From: Pseudomonas sp. sp1636
Lineage (GTDB): Bacteria; Pseudomonadota; Gammaproteobacteria; Pseudomonadales; Pseudomonadaceae
Length of the DNA: 64,000 nucleotides
Assembly: GCF_030376615.1 (NCBI RefSeq)
Contig: NZ_JARRAB010000002.1
Coordinates: 288,060 to 352,059 of the forward strand
Direction of reading: 5' to 3'
The notes below the pieces were generated by a model. The model saw nothing but the letters and a program-made list of their open reading frames with translations, was not told the DNA's origin and ran no database searches. The position numbers and the translations under genes are program-made. This document shows positions 17,829 through 27,153 of the stretch, in pieces (positions within the stretch are counted from its first letter, which is position 1; each line of letters opens with the position of its first letter).

Positions 17829-18620
17829 TCAGCGCCCCTTGAAGTCGCCGGGGCGGCGTTCGAGCATGGCGCGCACCCCTTCCTGGGCATCTTCGCTGGC
17901 CATCAGGCGGGTCAATGTCGGGTGCAAATTGGCCGCTGCCGCCGCCTCGCCTTCAATCACGGCCTGACGTGCGGACGCCAGGGCGGCCTGCACGCCGAGC
18001 GGTGCCTGGGCGGCAATCCGTTCGGCCAGCTTGAGCGCCTGCGGCAGCAGTTCCTCGTTGGCCAGCACTTCCTGCACCAGGCCCAGGCGGTAGGCTTCGT
18101 GGGCGTCGAACTCGTCGCCAGTGAGCAGCCAGCGCATCGCATTGCCCCAGCCGGCGCTCTGGTGCAGGCGCAGGGTGGCGCCACCGAACGGAAAAATACC
18201 GCGCTGTACTTCCATCTGGGCGAAGCGGGTATTGCTGGCGCACAGGCTGATGTCCGAGGCGAGCATCAATTCGATGCCGATGGTGTAGCAATAGCCCTGG
18301 GCCGCCACTATCACCGGTTTGCTCACGCGCGGCCCGCCGAATACGCCCCAAGGGTCGCAGCCGCCGTCAGGAATCTGCCAGCCCGCCGCAAAACTGGCGG
18401 CGACATTGGCCAGATCCAGCCCGGCGGTGAAATGTTCGCCGTGGGCGAAGACCAGGGCTACGCGCGCCTCGCCGTCGCGCTCGAACTCGCCATAAGCCAG
18501 GCTCAGGTCATTGAGCAGATCCAGGTCGAAGGCATTGCGCTTGGCCGTTCGATCCAGGCCGATCAGCATGATCTGGCCGCGTTTCTCGCGGCTGACGCGA
18601 GCGCTGGTGCTTTGAGTCAT
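17829..18620 (-). CDS. Enoyl-CoA hydratase/isomerase family protein (crotonase)
   Basis: A 263-residue crotonase starting MTQSTSARVSREKRGQIMLIGLDR, with AAGGA upstream of the ATG at 18620. Oxyanion-hole segments are HFTAGLDLANV and GYCYTIGIELMLASD. The catalytic-region sequence QMEVQRGIFPFGGAT has Glu at the first but not the usual second acidic position. It corresponds to PA2841. The substrate cannot be told from sequence. It stands alone and is convergent with the preceding gene. Confidence 0.85.
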   Translation of the reverse strand: MTQSTSARVSREKRGQIMLIGLDRTAKRNAFDLDLLNDLSLAYGEFERDGEARVALVFAHGEHFTAGLDLANVAASFAAGWQIPDGGCDPWGVFGGPRVSKPVIVAAQGYCYTIGIELMLASDISLCASNTRFAQMEVQRGIFPFGGATLRLHQSAGWGNAMRWLLTGDEFDAHEAYRLGLVQEVLANEELLPQALKLAERIAAQAPLGVQAALASARQAVIEGEAAAAANLHPTLTRLMASEDAQEGVRAMLERRPGDFKGR

Positions 18621-19150
18621 GGCAGGAATCCTTGCGCAGATAATGTCGTGCAACAGGGTATAGCAGAACAGCCAATGGCCAGCGCACTGCACCGCCGGCA
18701 TTCACGTGGAAAATGGCCTGCCATGGGAACGATGGCAGGGCCGCTGCACACCGCACCGGCATCTGGTGCATGGGTGTTGCAGGGCGTCTGGATATTCTTG
18801 GTCGACATGTCTATTTAGTTGCGCGCCCCGAGCAGCGAATGCTCTGGCTTTGGCGTGCGTCGAGCGACCGTTTAGCGGGGCATGTATTTTAATTGTGGGA
18901 AAACCATCACCCCGGCCAGGTTTTCCGGTATAGTGCGCGCCGGTCAATTCATGGCCACGTTCAGGTTACACAACTCGCCCGGGGATTATCTTCGGCAGTC
19001 AGTCCGCCTAGCGGACTATCCTTGACGATTCATTTATCACTACGTTTTCGCAAATCCCCGCCGACACGGCTGCCAGGGTGACTTTCGAGTCTTACACGGC
19101 ATGCGCAGCTTTGGAGCATGGGTCTTTGCGGATGCACTAGAGGCAGACCC
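18621..19150. other. 530-bp gap holding the echA and DEAD-box helicase promoters and a long leader
   Basis: No gene is supported. The right half (about 18880-19150) probably contains the helicase promoter and a long 5' leader; a TATAGT near 18929 is a candidate -10 element, but no well-spaced -35 was found. Cold-shock DEAD-box genes commonly have long structured leaders, so a leader function is inferred, not shown. Confidence 0.4.
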
Positions 19151-20821
<1,671 letters not shown>

Positions 20822-20836
20822 TTCTTCGCTGAATGA

Positions 20837-20870
20837 AAAAACCCGCATTGTCGTGATGCGGGTTTTTTTC
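20837..20870. terminator. Intrinsic terminator after the DEAD-box helicase gene
   Basis: ACCCGCAT (20841-20848) pairs with ATGCGGGT (20856-20863), flanked by an A run on the left and a T run on the right. It can act in both directions, also ending the convergent dioxygenase transcript. Confidence 0.92.
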
Positions 20871-20898
20871 TGTCTGCTGGTTTTGTCTGGCAAGCGGT

Positions 20899-21666
20899 TC
20901 AGGCGAAGCTGTAGATATCCATGCCCAGAGCGCCGTGAGTGAAGCCGCTGTGTTCGACCTTGAACTGGCCGCCAGCACCGCGGGCAAAGAACAGGGGCAA
21001 TAGGTGTTCGTCACTCGGGTGATTGCGTACGGCCGCTGGGGCGCGCTGGCGATAGTCGTGCAGTGCCGTCTCATCGTCGGCCGCGAGCCTGGCCACCATC
21101 CAGTCGCGGAAGCCCTGGGCCCAGGGCTCGATCACCTCGGGGCCGGCGTGCCAGTCGAGTTCGCCGAGGTTGTGGGTAATGCTGCCGGAACCGATCAGCA
21201 GCACGCCTTGCCCGCGCAGGCCGGCCAGGGCACGGCCGATGCGGGTCTGTAGTTCGGCGCCCTGGCGGCTGGGTAGCGAGAGCTGCACGAGCGGGATGTC
21301 GGCGGCCGGGTACATGAGTGACAACGGCACCCAGGCGCCGTGATCGAATGGGCGTTCGGGGTCGAGCTGGGCGGGGAGGCCGGCAGCGTCCAGTACTTGC
21401 ACGATTTGTGCGGCGAGTTGCGGATGGCCGGGCGCCGGGTATTGCACTTGATACAGCGCGGCGGGAAAACCGCCAAAGTCATGCCAGGTTTCCGGTTGGG
21501 CGGCGCCGGTGACGCGTAACGCCGTGCTTTCCCAGTGTGCGGACACCACCAGGATGGCCCGTGGTCGGGGCAGCTCTGCGGCCAAACGGGTCAAGGCCGG
21601 GCCGCTGGCGCCAGGCTCCAGGGCGAGCATGGGTGAGCCGTGGGAGATAAAGAGCGAAGGCAGCAT
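20899..21666 (-). CDS. DODA-type extradiol ring-cleavage dioxygenase (YgiD-like)
   Basis: A 255-residue LigB-superfamily protein. Likely metal ligands are the early FISHGSPM histidine, SAHWES, the conserved DHGAWVPL, and NHPSDEHLLPLF near the C-terminus. Length and motifs match bacterial 4,5-DOPA dioxygenase YgiD. The natural substrate in Pseudomonas is uncertain; it cleaves catechols in vitro. It is convergent with the helicase gene and divergent from tpm. The ATG at 21666 opens directly with the conserved LPSLFISHGSP. Confidence 0.85.
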   Translation of the reverse strand: MLPSLFISHGSPMLALEPGASGPALTRLAAELPRPRAILVVSAHWESTALRVTGAAQPETWHDFGGFPAALYQVQYPAPGHPQLAAQIVQVLDAAGLPAQLDPERPFDHGAWVPLSLMYPAADIPLVQLSLPSRQGAELQTRIGRALAGLRGQGVLLIGSGSITHNLGELDWHAGPEVIEPWAQGFRDWMVARLAADDETALHDYRQRAPAAVRNHPSDEHLLPLFFARGAGGQFKVEHSGFTHGALGMDIYSFA

Positions 21667-21767
21667 GAGGGAGGTTCCTGCAGTAGGATAGGGCTATCTT
21701 CGCGGCTGGTATTATCGAATTCCAGTATAAATTTTTGAGCTATTTGATCGAATTTTTAGGGGGTAGA

Positions 21768-22424
21768 GTGGACGAGGCATTTTGGCAGACGCGCTGGGCG
21801 CGCGATCAGATTGGTTTCCATCTGGATCAGGTCAATCCTTATCTGCAGCGCCACTGCTCGGCGCTCGATCTGCAGCCGGGCGCGCGGGTGCTGGTGCCGC
21901 TGTGCGGCAAGAGTATGGATCTGGCCTGGCTGGCGGGGCAGGGCTATCGGGTGCTGGGCGTCGAGTTGGCGCAGAAGGCGGTCGAGGATTTCTTCGCCGA
22001 GCATGGCTTGAGCGCAGAGGTCAGCCAGGAAGGGGCGTTCAAGGTTTATCGCGGCGGAACGATGGAGCTGTACTGCGGCGATTTCTTCGCCCTGACGGCA
22101 GAACAGCTCGGCGATTGCCAGGCGCTCTATGATCGTGCGGCATTGATCGCCTTGCCGGTCGAGATGCGCAAGCGTTACGCGGCGCACCTGCAGGCCATTT
22201 TGCCGTCGGCCTGCCGGGGCTTGCTGATCACCCTGGATTACCAGCAGAGCCAAATGAACGGCCCGCCCTTCGCGGTGACGGATGGCGAAGTGCATGAGCT
22301 GTTCGGCGCGGGCTGGCAGATCGAAACGCTGGAGCGCTTGGATGTGCTGCAAGGTAACTGGAAGTTCATCAAGCACAACCTGCAGGCGCTGGACGAGGTG
22401 GTGTACCGGTTGGTCAAGCGCTGA
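21768..22424 (+). CDS. tpm: Thiopurine S-methyltransferase
   Basis: A 218-residue TPMT. The GTG at 21768 ([18 protein letters not shown]) gives the usual family length and has AGGGGG 6 bases upstream; the in-frame TTG codons further out are rejected. SAM-binding motifs are [20 protein letters not shown] and [13 protein letters not shown]. In Pseudomonas the enzyme methylates tellurite and selenium compounds as well as thiopurines. A perfect hairpin follows the gene. Confidence 0.92.
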   Translation: MDEAFWQTRWARDQIGFHLDQVNPYLQRHCSALDLQPGARVLVPLCGKSMDLAWLAGQGYRVLGVELAQKAVEDFFAEHGLSAEVSQEGAFKVYRGGTMELYCGDFFALTAEQLGDCQALYDRAALIALPVEMRKRYAAHLQAILPSACRGLLITLDYQQSQMNGPPFAVTDGEVHELFGAGWQIETLERLDVLQGNWKFIKHNLQALDEVVYRLVKR

Positions 22425-22468
22425 GGCAGGGGCGGGCTGAGTGTGGCCGCTGCCGTAAGGCCGCAATG

Positions 22469-22498
22469 AATAAGGGCGACCCTCGGGTCGCCCTTATT
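22469..22498. terminator. Bidirectional hairpin between convergent tpm and htpX
   Basis: AATAAGGGCGACCC (22469-22482) pairs perfectly with GGGTCGCCCTTATT (22485-22498). This is a 14-bp stem placed exactly between two convergent stop codons. Confidence 0.88.
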
Positions 22499-22511
22499 CA
22501 TTGTGCGTGGT

Positions 22512-23384
22512 TTAGCGCAACTGACGCAGGGCTTCGATGCGATCTTCCAGTGGCGGGTGGGTCATCAGCAGCCCGGCCAGGCCATGCTTGAGGCCGCCGT
22601 TGATGCCGAAGGCGGTCAGGCTGTCGGGCATGTTCACCGGCACCCCCTGTTCGGCGCGCAGGCGCTGCAGGGCGGCGATCATGGCGCCGGTGCCAGCCAG
22701 GCGGGCACCGGCCTCGTCGGCCTTGAACTCGCGTTTGCGCGAGAACCACATGACGATGATGCTGGCCAGGATGCCCAGTACCAGCTCGGCGAAGATGGTC
22801 GCGACGAAGTAACCGATACCGTGGCTGCCTTCGTTTTTCAGGATGGCCTTGTCGACGAAGTTGCCGAAGATCCGCGCAAAGAACATCACAAAGGTGTTCA
22901 CCACGCCCTGAATCAGCGCCAGGGTGACCATGTCGCCGTTGGCGACGTGGCCGATTTCGTGGGCCAGCACGGCTTTCACCTCATCCGGCGAGAAGCGCTC
23001 CAGCAGGCCCTGGCTGACCGCTACCAAGGCGTCGTTCTTATTCCAGCCGGTGGCGAAAGCGTTGGATTCGTAAGCGGGGAAGATCCCCACTTCCGGCATC
23101 TTGATCCCGGCGGCGCGGGACAGTTCTTCGACGGTTTGCAGCAGCCACTGTTCGTGGCGGGTGCGCGGTTGGCTGATGATCTCGGTGCCGGTGCTCATCT
23201 TCGCCATCCACTTGGACAGCAGCAGCGAAATCAGCGAGCCGGCAAAACCGAATACCGCGCAGAAAATCAGCAGGCTGCTGTAGTTCTGGCCGGTATAGCG
23301 GTCTACCCCCAATAGTTTGAGAGTGATACTGGCGATGATCAACACCGCCAAGTTGGTAGCCAGGAACAGCAAAATGCGCATCAT
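22512..23384 (-). CDS. htpX: Membrane zinc metalloprotease HtpX
   Basis: A 290-residue M48B protease. Two N-terminal transmembrane segments (about 4-26 and 36-57) precede the zinc site HEIGH (His142, Glu143, His146), followed by two more hydrophobic segments and the third-ligand region [11 protein letters not shown]. It degrades misfolded inner-membrane proteins together with FtsH. ATG codons at 23384 and 23381 are both possible. Upstream lies an inverted-repeat element, so its promoter must be in the short gap 23385-23416 or inside that element. Confidence 0.95.
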   Translation of the reverse strand: MMRILLFLATNLAVLIIASITLKLLGVDRYTGQNYSSLLIFCAVFGFAGSLISLLLSKWMAKMSTGTEIISQPRTRHEQWLLQTVEELSRAAGIKMPEVGIFPAYESNAFATGWNKNDALVAVSQGLLERFSPDEVKAVLAHEIGHVANGDMVTLALIQGVVNTFVMFFARIFGNFVDKAILKNEGSHGIGYFVATIFAELVLGILASIIVMWFSRKREFKADEAGARLAGTGAMIAALQRLRAEQGVPVNMPDSLTAFGINGGLKHGLAGLLMTHPPLEDRIEALRQLR

Positions 23385-23416
23385 GGTGTGAAACGACTCC
23401 TCACGGGAAAGACTTG

Positions 23417-23585
23417 CTAGCAGCCTGTCGGACTTGACCGTCCGTAGCGAGGGAAAGTCCGGTTTGAAGCAGTTTTTGCGCGCTTTCGAGGCGAATAGTC
23501 GCTCTATTTAACGAGAAAGCGCGCAAAAAATGATCAAATCCGGCTTTTCCGCAGTAGGACAGTGTTAAGTCCGACAGGCTGCTAG
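23417..23585. mobile_element. 169-bp inverted-repeat element (MITE-like) bounded by CTAG
   Basis: CTAGCAGCCTGTCGGACTT (23417-23435) is exactly repeated in inverse at 23567-23585. Inside, GAAAGTCCGG/CCGGCTTTTC and TTTTTGCGCGCTTTC/GAAAGCGCGCAAAAA extend the stem. There is no coding capacity. The interior differs from the element at 12539-12686, but the CTAG boundary and AGCAG-type tip are shared. Confidence 0.75.
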
Positions 23586-23638
23586 ATATGCCGGCTATAT
23601 AAGGGTGCGCCCCCCGGCTCTTCAACCGGGGGACTATT

Positions 23639-24091
23639 TCAAACTGTGTCGCCTGTTCCGAGCAGAGCGCTTTCGAACAGCAACCGGGTGAGGCGGGCGA
23701 GGCGTTCGCCATGCTTTTGGCTCAACGCTTCGCGCAGTTGAAAGGCCAGGGTGGCGCGTACCCGGCGCACGCTCGGCGGCAGTGCTTCGCCTTCGCGTAG
23801 GGCGTGGGGCACGCCACGGCTCAGGCGCAGAAAGCCTTTTTCGCTGAGCACGGCCTGATCCAGTGCGTCGTAGGCGATGGTCGAGTCGAAGCGGATATAG
23901 CCTTCCTCGGCCAGCCACAGCAGTGCGCCCAGGCAGCTCTCATGGCGTTTGCTCGGCAGGCCGAATTCGTCCGGTTCCTCGCGGCCGATCAGGTCTTCGA
24001 CGTAGAGCGCCATCTTGCGCGGGAAAACCTGATAGAGGTGCAGCAGGCCGGCTGCGGCATCCTTGTAGAAATCGTCGATTTGTAGATCCAT
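23639..24091 (-). CDS. Conserved hypothetical protein (PA2829-like)
   Basis: A 150-residue cytosolic protein with no signal peptide or membrane segment. The N-terminal half is MDLQIDDFYKDAAAGLLHLYQVFPRKMALYVEDLIG; a winged-helix-like stretch follows (GALLWLAEEGYIRFDSTIAYDALDQAVLSEKGFLRL), and then a basic helical tail. The second part reads like a DNA-binding-type fold, but this is an inference. Its ATG overlaps the stop of a 35-codon ORF by one base (TGATG), and both follow alaA closely, so the three genes probably form one transcript. Confidence 0.7.
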   Translation of the reverse strand: MDLQIDDFYKDAAAGLLHLYQVFPRKMALYVEDLIGREEPDEFGLPSKRHESCLGALLWLAEEGYIRFDSTIAYDALDQAVLSEKGFLRLSRGVPHALREGEALPPSVRRVRATLAFQLREALSQKHGERLARLTRLLFESALLGTGDTV

Positions 24092-24198
24092 CAGAAGTTG
24101 GCAATCATCGAGGTGGGGAATGGCGGCAACAGGCGACCGAGAATCGCCCAGGGTCGGCTCGGGATATAGGCGTGGCGCTGGCGTTTGCCCGGGGTCAT
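24091..24198 (-). CDS. 35-residue micro-ORF between alaA and the PA2829-like gene
   Basis: It starts with ATG at 24198, 12 bp after the alaA stop, with GGAG about 6 bases upstream. It ends in TGA sharing its last base with the ATG of the next gene. The product is basic and Pro-rich (MTPGKRQRHAYIPSRPWAIL, then GRLLPPFPTSMIANF). The next gene lacks a good ribosome-binding site of its own, so this ORF may deliver ribosomes to it. No family is recognised. Confidence 0.55.
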   Translation of the reverse strand: MTPGKRQRHAYIPSRPWAILGRLLPPFPTSMIANF

Positions 24199-24210
24199 GG
24201 CGGTCTCCGG

Positions 24211-25422
24211 TTACTGGCGGTAGCCCTTGAGGAAACTGCCGATGCGAGCGATGGCCTGTTCCAGGTCGTCGACCCGCGGCAGGGTGACCACCCGGAAGTG
24301 ATCCGGCCAGGGCCAGTTGAAGGCCGTGCCCTGGACGACCAGCAGCTTCTCGGAGAGCAGTAGGTCGAGGACGAACTTCTCGTCGTTGTGGATCGGGCAG
24401 ACCTTGGGGTCGATCTTCGGGAAGGCGTAGAGCGCGCCCATGGGCTTGACGCAGCTGACCCCGGGGATGTCGTTGAGCAGCTCCCAGGTGCGGTTGCGCT
24501 GCTCCAGCAGGCGGCCGTTGGGCAGCACCAGGTCGTTGATGCTCTGATAGCCGCCCAGCGCCGTCTGGATCGCATGCTGACTCGGCACATTGGCGCACAG
24601 GCGCATGTTGGCGAGGATATCCAGGCCCTCGATGTAGCTCTGCGCGCGGTGCTTGGGGCCGGAGATGGCGACCCAGCCGGAGCGGAAACCCGCCACCCGG
24701 TAGGACTTGGACAGGCCGTTGAAGGTCAGGCAGAGCACGTCCGGCGCCAGCGAGGCGGTGGCGATATGCTGGGCCTGGTCGTAGAGGATCTTGTCGTAGA
24801 TCTCGTCGGAGAACAGCACCAGGTTGTGCTGGCGCGCCAGCTCGACGATGTCCTCCAGCACCTCCTTGGAGTAGACCGCGCCGGTCGGGTTGTTCGGGTT
24901 GATCAGCACCAGGGCCTTGGTGTTCGGGGTGATCTTGGCGCGCATGTCGGCCACGTCGGGGAACCAGCCGGCCTGCTCGTCGCACAGGTAGTGCACCGGC
25001 TTACCGCCGGAGAGGGCCACGGCGGCGGTCCACAGCGGGTAGTCGGGCGCCGGGATCAGCACCTCGTCGCCGTTGTTGAGCAGCGCCTGCATGGCCATGA
25101 CGATCAGCTCGGAGACGCCATTGCCCAGGTAGATGTCCTCGATGCCGACGCCTTCCACCTGCTTCTGCTGGTAGTACTGCATCACCGCCTTGCGCGCGCT
25201 GAACAGACCCTTGGAATCGCTGTAACCCTGGGCCGTCGGCAAATTGCGGATCACGTCCTGGAGGATTTCTTCCGGGGCTTCGAAACCGAACGGCGCCGGG
25301 TTGCCGATGTTCAGCTTGAGGATGCGATGACCTTCCTCTTCCAGGCGTTTGGCGTGCTTGAGCACGGGGCCGCGAATGTCGTAGCAGACATTGGCCAGCT
25401 TGTTCGATTTGCTGAACTGCAT
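24211..25422 (-). CDS. alaA: Alanine-forming pyridoxal-phosphate aminotransferase AlaA
   Basis: A 403-residue fold-type I aminotransferase that closely follows E. coli AlaA at its start (NVCYDIRGPVLKHAKRLEEEG, KLNIGNPAPFGFEAPEEI). The PLP-binding lysine is in LTFNGLSKSYRVAGFR, and NPNNPTG is the conserved substrate/cofactor loop. It transaminates pyruvate with glutamate to alanine. It is the first gene of a minus-strand operon with two uncharacterised small genes, and is divergent from msrB. Confidence 0.92.
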   Translation of the reverse strand: MQFSKSNKLANVCYDIRGPVLKHAKRLEEEGHRILKLNIGNPAPFGFEAPEEILQDVIRNLPTAQGYSDSKGLFSARKAVMQYYQQKQVEGVGIEDIYLGNGVSELIVMAMQALLNNGDEVLIPAPDYPLWTAAVALSGGKPVHYLCDEQAGWFPDVADMRAKITPNTKALVLINPNNPTGAVYSKEVLEDIVELARQHNLVLFSDEIYDKILYDQAQHIATASLAPDVLCLTFNGLSKSYRVAGFRSGWVAISGPKHRAQSYIEGLDILANMRLCANVPSQHAIQTALGGYQSINDLVLPNGRLLEQRNRTWELLNDIPGVSCVKPMGALYAFPKIDPKVCPIHNDEKFVLDLLLSEKLLVVQGTAFNWPWPDHFRVVTLPRVDDLEQAIARIGSFLKGYRQ

Positions 25423-25623
25423 GTAAGGGATCCCGAGTGGTGAAACGTCGTTGAATTACCGTGCAAAAGACTCGATCAGGCGAGCCTTGGCAGGTTGTAA
25501 CGCGGGTGACAGACTGAGGTCGAATGATACGTTGCAGCCTGACCTCGGCAAAGGTACTAGTCAGGCTTTTTTATGGCGTGCCATCCATGGCCGCCATCCT
25601 GCGGGCCGTCGCTGCGCGACGTT

Positions 25624-25647
25624 AAAAATCGCTCCCGGCGATTTTTT
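25624..25647 (+). terminator. Terminator-like hairpin in the msrB leader
   Basis: AAAAATCGC pairs with GCGATTTTT across a 5-base loop and is followed by further T residues. It ends only 18 bp before the msrB start codon, next to the TTGAGGA ribosome-binding site. It could be an attenuator, or a terminator for a short upstream transcript. Confidence 0.6.
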
Positions 25648-25665
25648 CTATTGAGGACTTTTTCC

Positions 25666-26064
25666 ATGGACAAGCTCGAAAAACCGCTGGAAGCCTGGCG
25701 CGAAGAACTTTCCGAGGAGCAGTTTCGGGTCTGCCGTCTGGGCGGCACCGAGCGCGCCTTCAGCGGGCAATACCATGACAGCAAGACGCCGGGCATTTAT
25801 CACTGCGCCTGCTGCGCTACCGCCTTGTTCGATTCGGACGCCAAGTTCGATTCCGGCAGTGGCTGGCCCAGCTACTTTCAACCGCTCAGCAAGGACGCGA
25901 TTACCAGTCTGGACGACTTCAGTCACGGCATGCACCGCATCGAAGTGAAATGTGGCAAATGTGCTGCCCACCTGGGCCACGTCTTTCCCGACGGGCCGGC
26001 GCCGACCGGTTTGCGTTATTGCATCAACTCGGCATCGCTGCAGCTGGTTCCGCGTCCGCAGTAG
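25666..26064 (+). CDS. msrB: Peptide-methionine (R)-S-oxide reductase MsrB
   Basis: A 132-residue MsrB. Zinc ligands are Cys47/Cys50 and Cys96/Cys99, the conserved SGSGWPSYF is at 63-71, and the catalytic cysteine is Cys119 in [11 protein letters not shown]. The ATG at 25666 is preceded by GAGGA. It reduces methionine-R-sulfoxide in oxidised proteins with thioredoxin. It is the first of a run of oxidative-stress genes (msrB, gpx, ospR), as in PA2827-PA2825. Confidence 0.95.
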   Translation: MDKLEKPLEAWREELSEEQFRVCRLGGTERAFSGQYHDSKTPGIYHCACCATALFDSDAKFDSGSGWPSYFQPLSKDAITSLDDFSHGMHRIEVKCGKCAAHLGHVFPDGPAPTGLRYCINSASLQLVPRPQ

Positions 26065-26126
26065 GCTGGGTGAGGGTGTTGGGCCGAAGCCGTCCCGCGG
26101 TTCGCATATCAACGAGGGTTATATTC

Positions 26127-26158
26127 GGACAATTAAATTGCGCACAATTTAATTGTCC
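26127..26158. promoter_or_regulatory. OspR/OhrR-type operator upstream of gpx
   Basis: GGACAATTAAATTG (26127-26140) and CAATTTAATTGTCC (26145-26158) form a perfect 14-bp inverted repeat with a 4-base centre. Each arm itself contains the palindrome CAATT-N-AATTG, the form bound by OhrR-class MarR regulators. It is 42 bp upstream of gpx, whose operon encodes such a regulator. Confidence 0.88.
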
Positions 26159-26200
26159 GTTATTTTGTTTTCGTTCCCCTGCCAACCAAGAGTCAGCCCC

Positions 26201-26686
26201 ATGAGCAACGAACTTTTTGATATTCCGGTGACCACTATCAAGGGTGAGCAGAAAACCCTGGGCGACTTCGGTGGTAAGGCCGTGCTGGTGGTCAATACTG
26301 CGAGCAAGTGTGGTTTTACCCCGCAATACAAGGGGTTGGAAAGCCTCTGGCAGCAGTACAAGGACAAGGGGCTGGTGGTGTTGGGCTTTCCCTGCAACCA
26401 GTTCGGCCAGCAGGAACCGGGCAACGAGGGGGCCATTTCCGAGTTTTGCGAGCTGAACTTCGGCGTCAGCTTTCCCTTGTTCAAGAAGGTCGATGTCAAC
26501 GGCGCCGATGCCCATCCCTTGTTCGTCAAGCTGAAGAAGCAAGCGCCGGGTCTGCTCGGTAGCCAAGGAGTGAAGTGGAATTTCACCAAGTTTCTGATCA
26601 GTGCCGACGGTAAGCAGATCCAGCGTTTCGCGCCGACCACCAAGCCGGAAGATCTGACTGCCGAGATCGAAGCCCTGCTCAAATGA
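26201..26686 (+). CDS. Cysteine-type glutathione/thiol peroxidase
   Basis: A 161-residue GPx-family protein. The peroxidatic residue is Cys37 in NTASKCGFT (cysteine, not selenocysteine). The second conserved block GFPCNQFGQQEPG supplies the active-site Gln, and WNFTKFLI the Trp/Asn. The ATG at 26201 starts MSNELFDIPVTTIKGE. It removes organic hydroperoxides. It overlaps ospR by 4 bp (ATGA), so enzyme and regulator are translationally coupled, and the strong palindrome upstream suggests autoregulated derepression by peroxide. Confidence 0.93.
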   Translation: MSNELFDIPVTTIKGEQKTLGDFGGKAVLVVNTASKCGFTPQYKGLESLWQQYKDKGLVVLGFPCNQFGQQEPGNEGAISEFCELNFGVSFPLFKKVDVNGADAHPLFVKLKKQAPGLLGSQGVKWNFTKFLISADGKQIQRFAPTTKPEDLTAEIEALLK

Positions 26687-27153
26687 AGCCGCTGCCATTC
26701 GAGCGGGAAGACGCCCTGCAGTTGGACAACCAGCTGTGCTTCAAGCTGTACGCGGCTTCGCGGGCGGTGATTCGTGCCTACAAGCCGATGCTCGATCAGT
26801 TGAATCTGACCTACCCGCAGTACCTGGCGATGCTGGTGCTCTGGGAGTGGCAGGTTGTTCCGCCTGCACAACCCACGGTGAAGGCTCTGGGCGAGCGCTT
26901 GCTGCTTGATTCGGGCACCTTGACCCCACTGCTCAAGCGTTTGCAGCAGCTTGGTTTGCTGTTGCGCCAGCGCTCGGCGCTGGATGAGCGCGAGCTGCAC
27001 CTGGGATTGACGGAGGCGGGCTGTGCCTTGCGTGAACAGGTGCTGCCGTTGAGAAGCCAGTTGCTGTGCGCGCAGGGTGTCGAGGTGGATGAACTGGCAG
27101 CGTTGCGTGCTCAGGTTAGCCAGCTGCTCGATCGTTTCATGGCATTGCGCTAG
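26683..27153 (+). CDS. ospR: Redox-sensing MarR-family regulator OspR
   Basis: A 156-residue MarR/OhrR-type protein. Helical N-terminus [26 protein letters not shown] contains the sensing Cys19. The winged helix includes [22 protein letters not shown] and the wing [20 protein letters not shown] second cysteine at 129 is spaced 110 residues from Cys19, matching the Cys24/Cys134 pair of P. aeruginosa OspR. The start overlaps the gpx stop. Its 3' end overlaps the convergent kinase gene by 17 bp. Confidence 0.9.
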   Translation: MKPLPFEREDALQLDNQLCFKLYAASRAVIRAYKPMLDQLNLTYPQYLAMLVLWEWQVVPPAQPTVKALGERLLLDSGTLTPLLKRLQQLGLLLRQRSALDERELHLGLTEAGCALREQVLPLRSQLLCAQGVEVDELAALRAQVSQLLDRFMALR

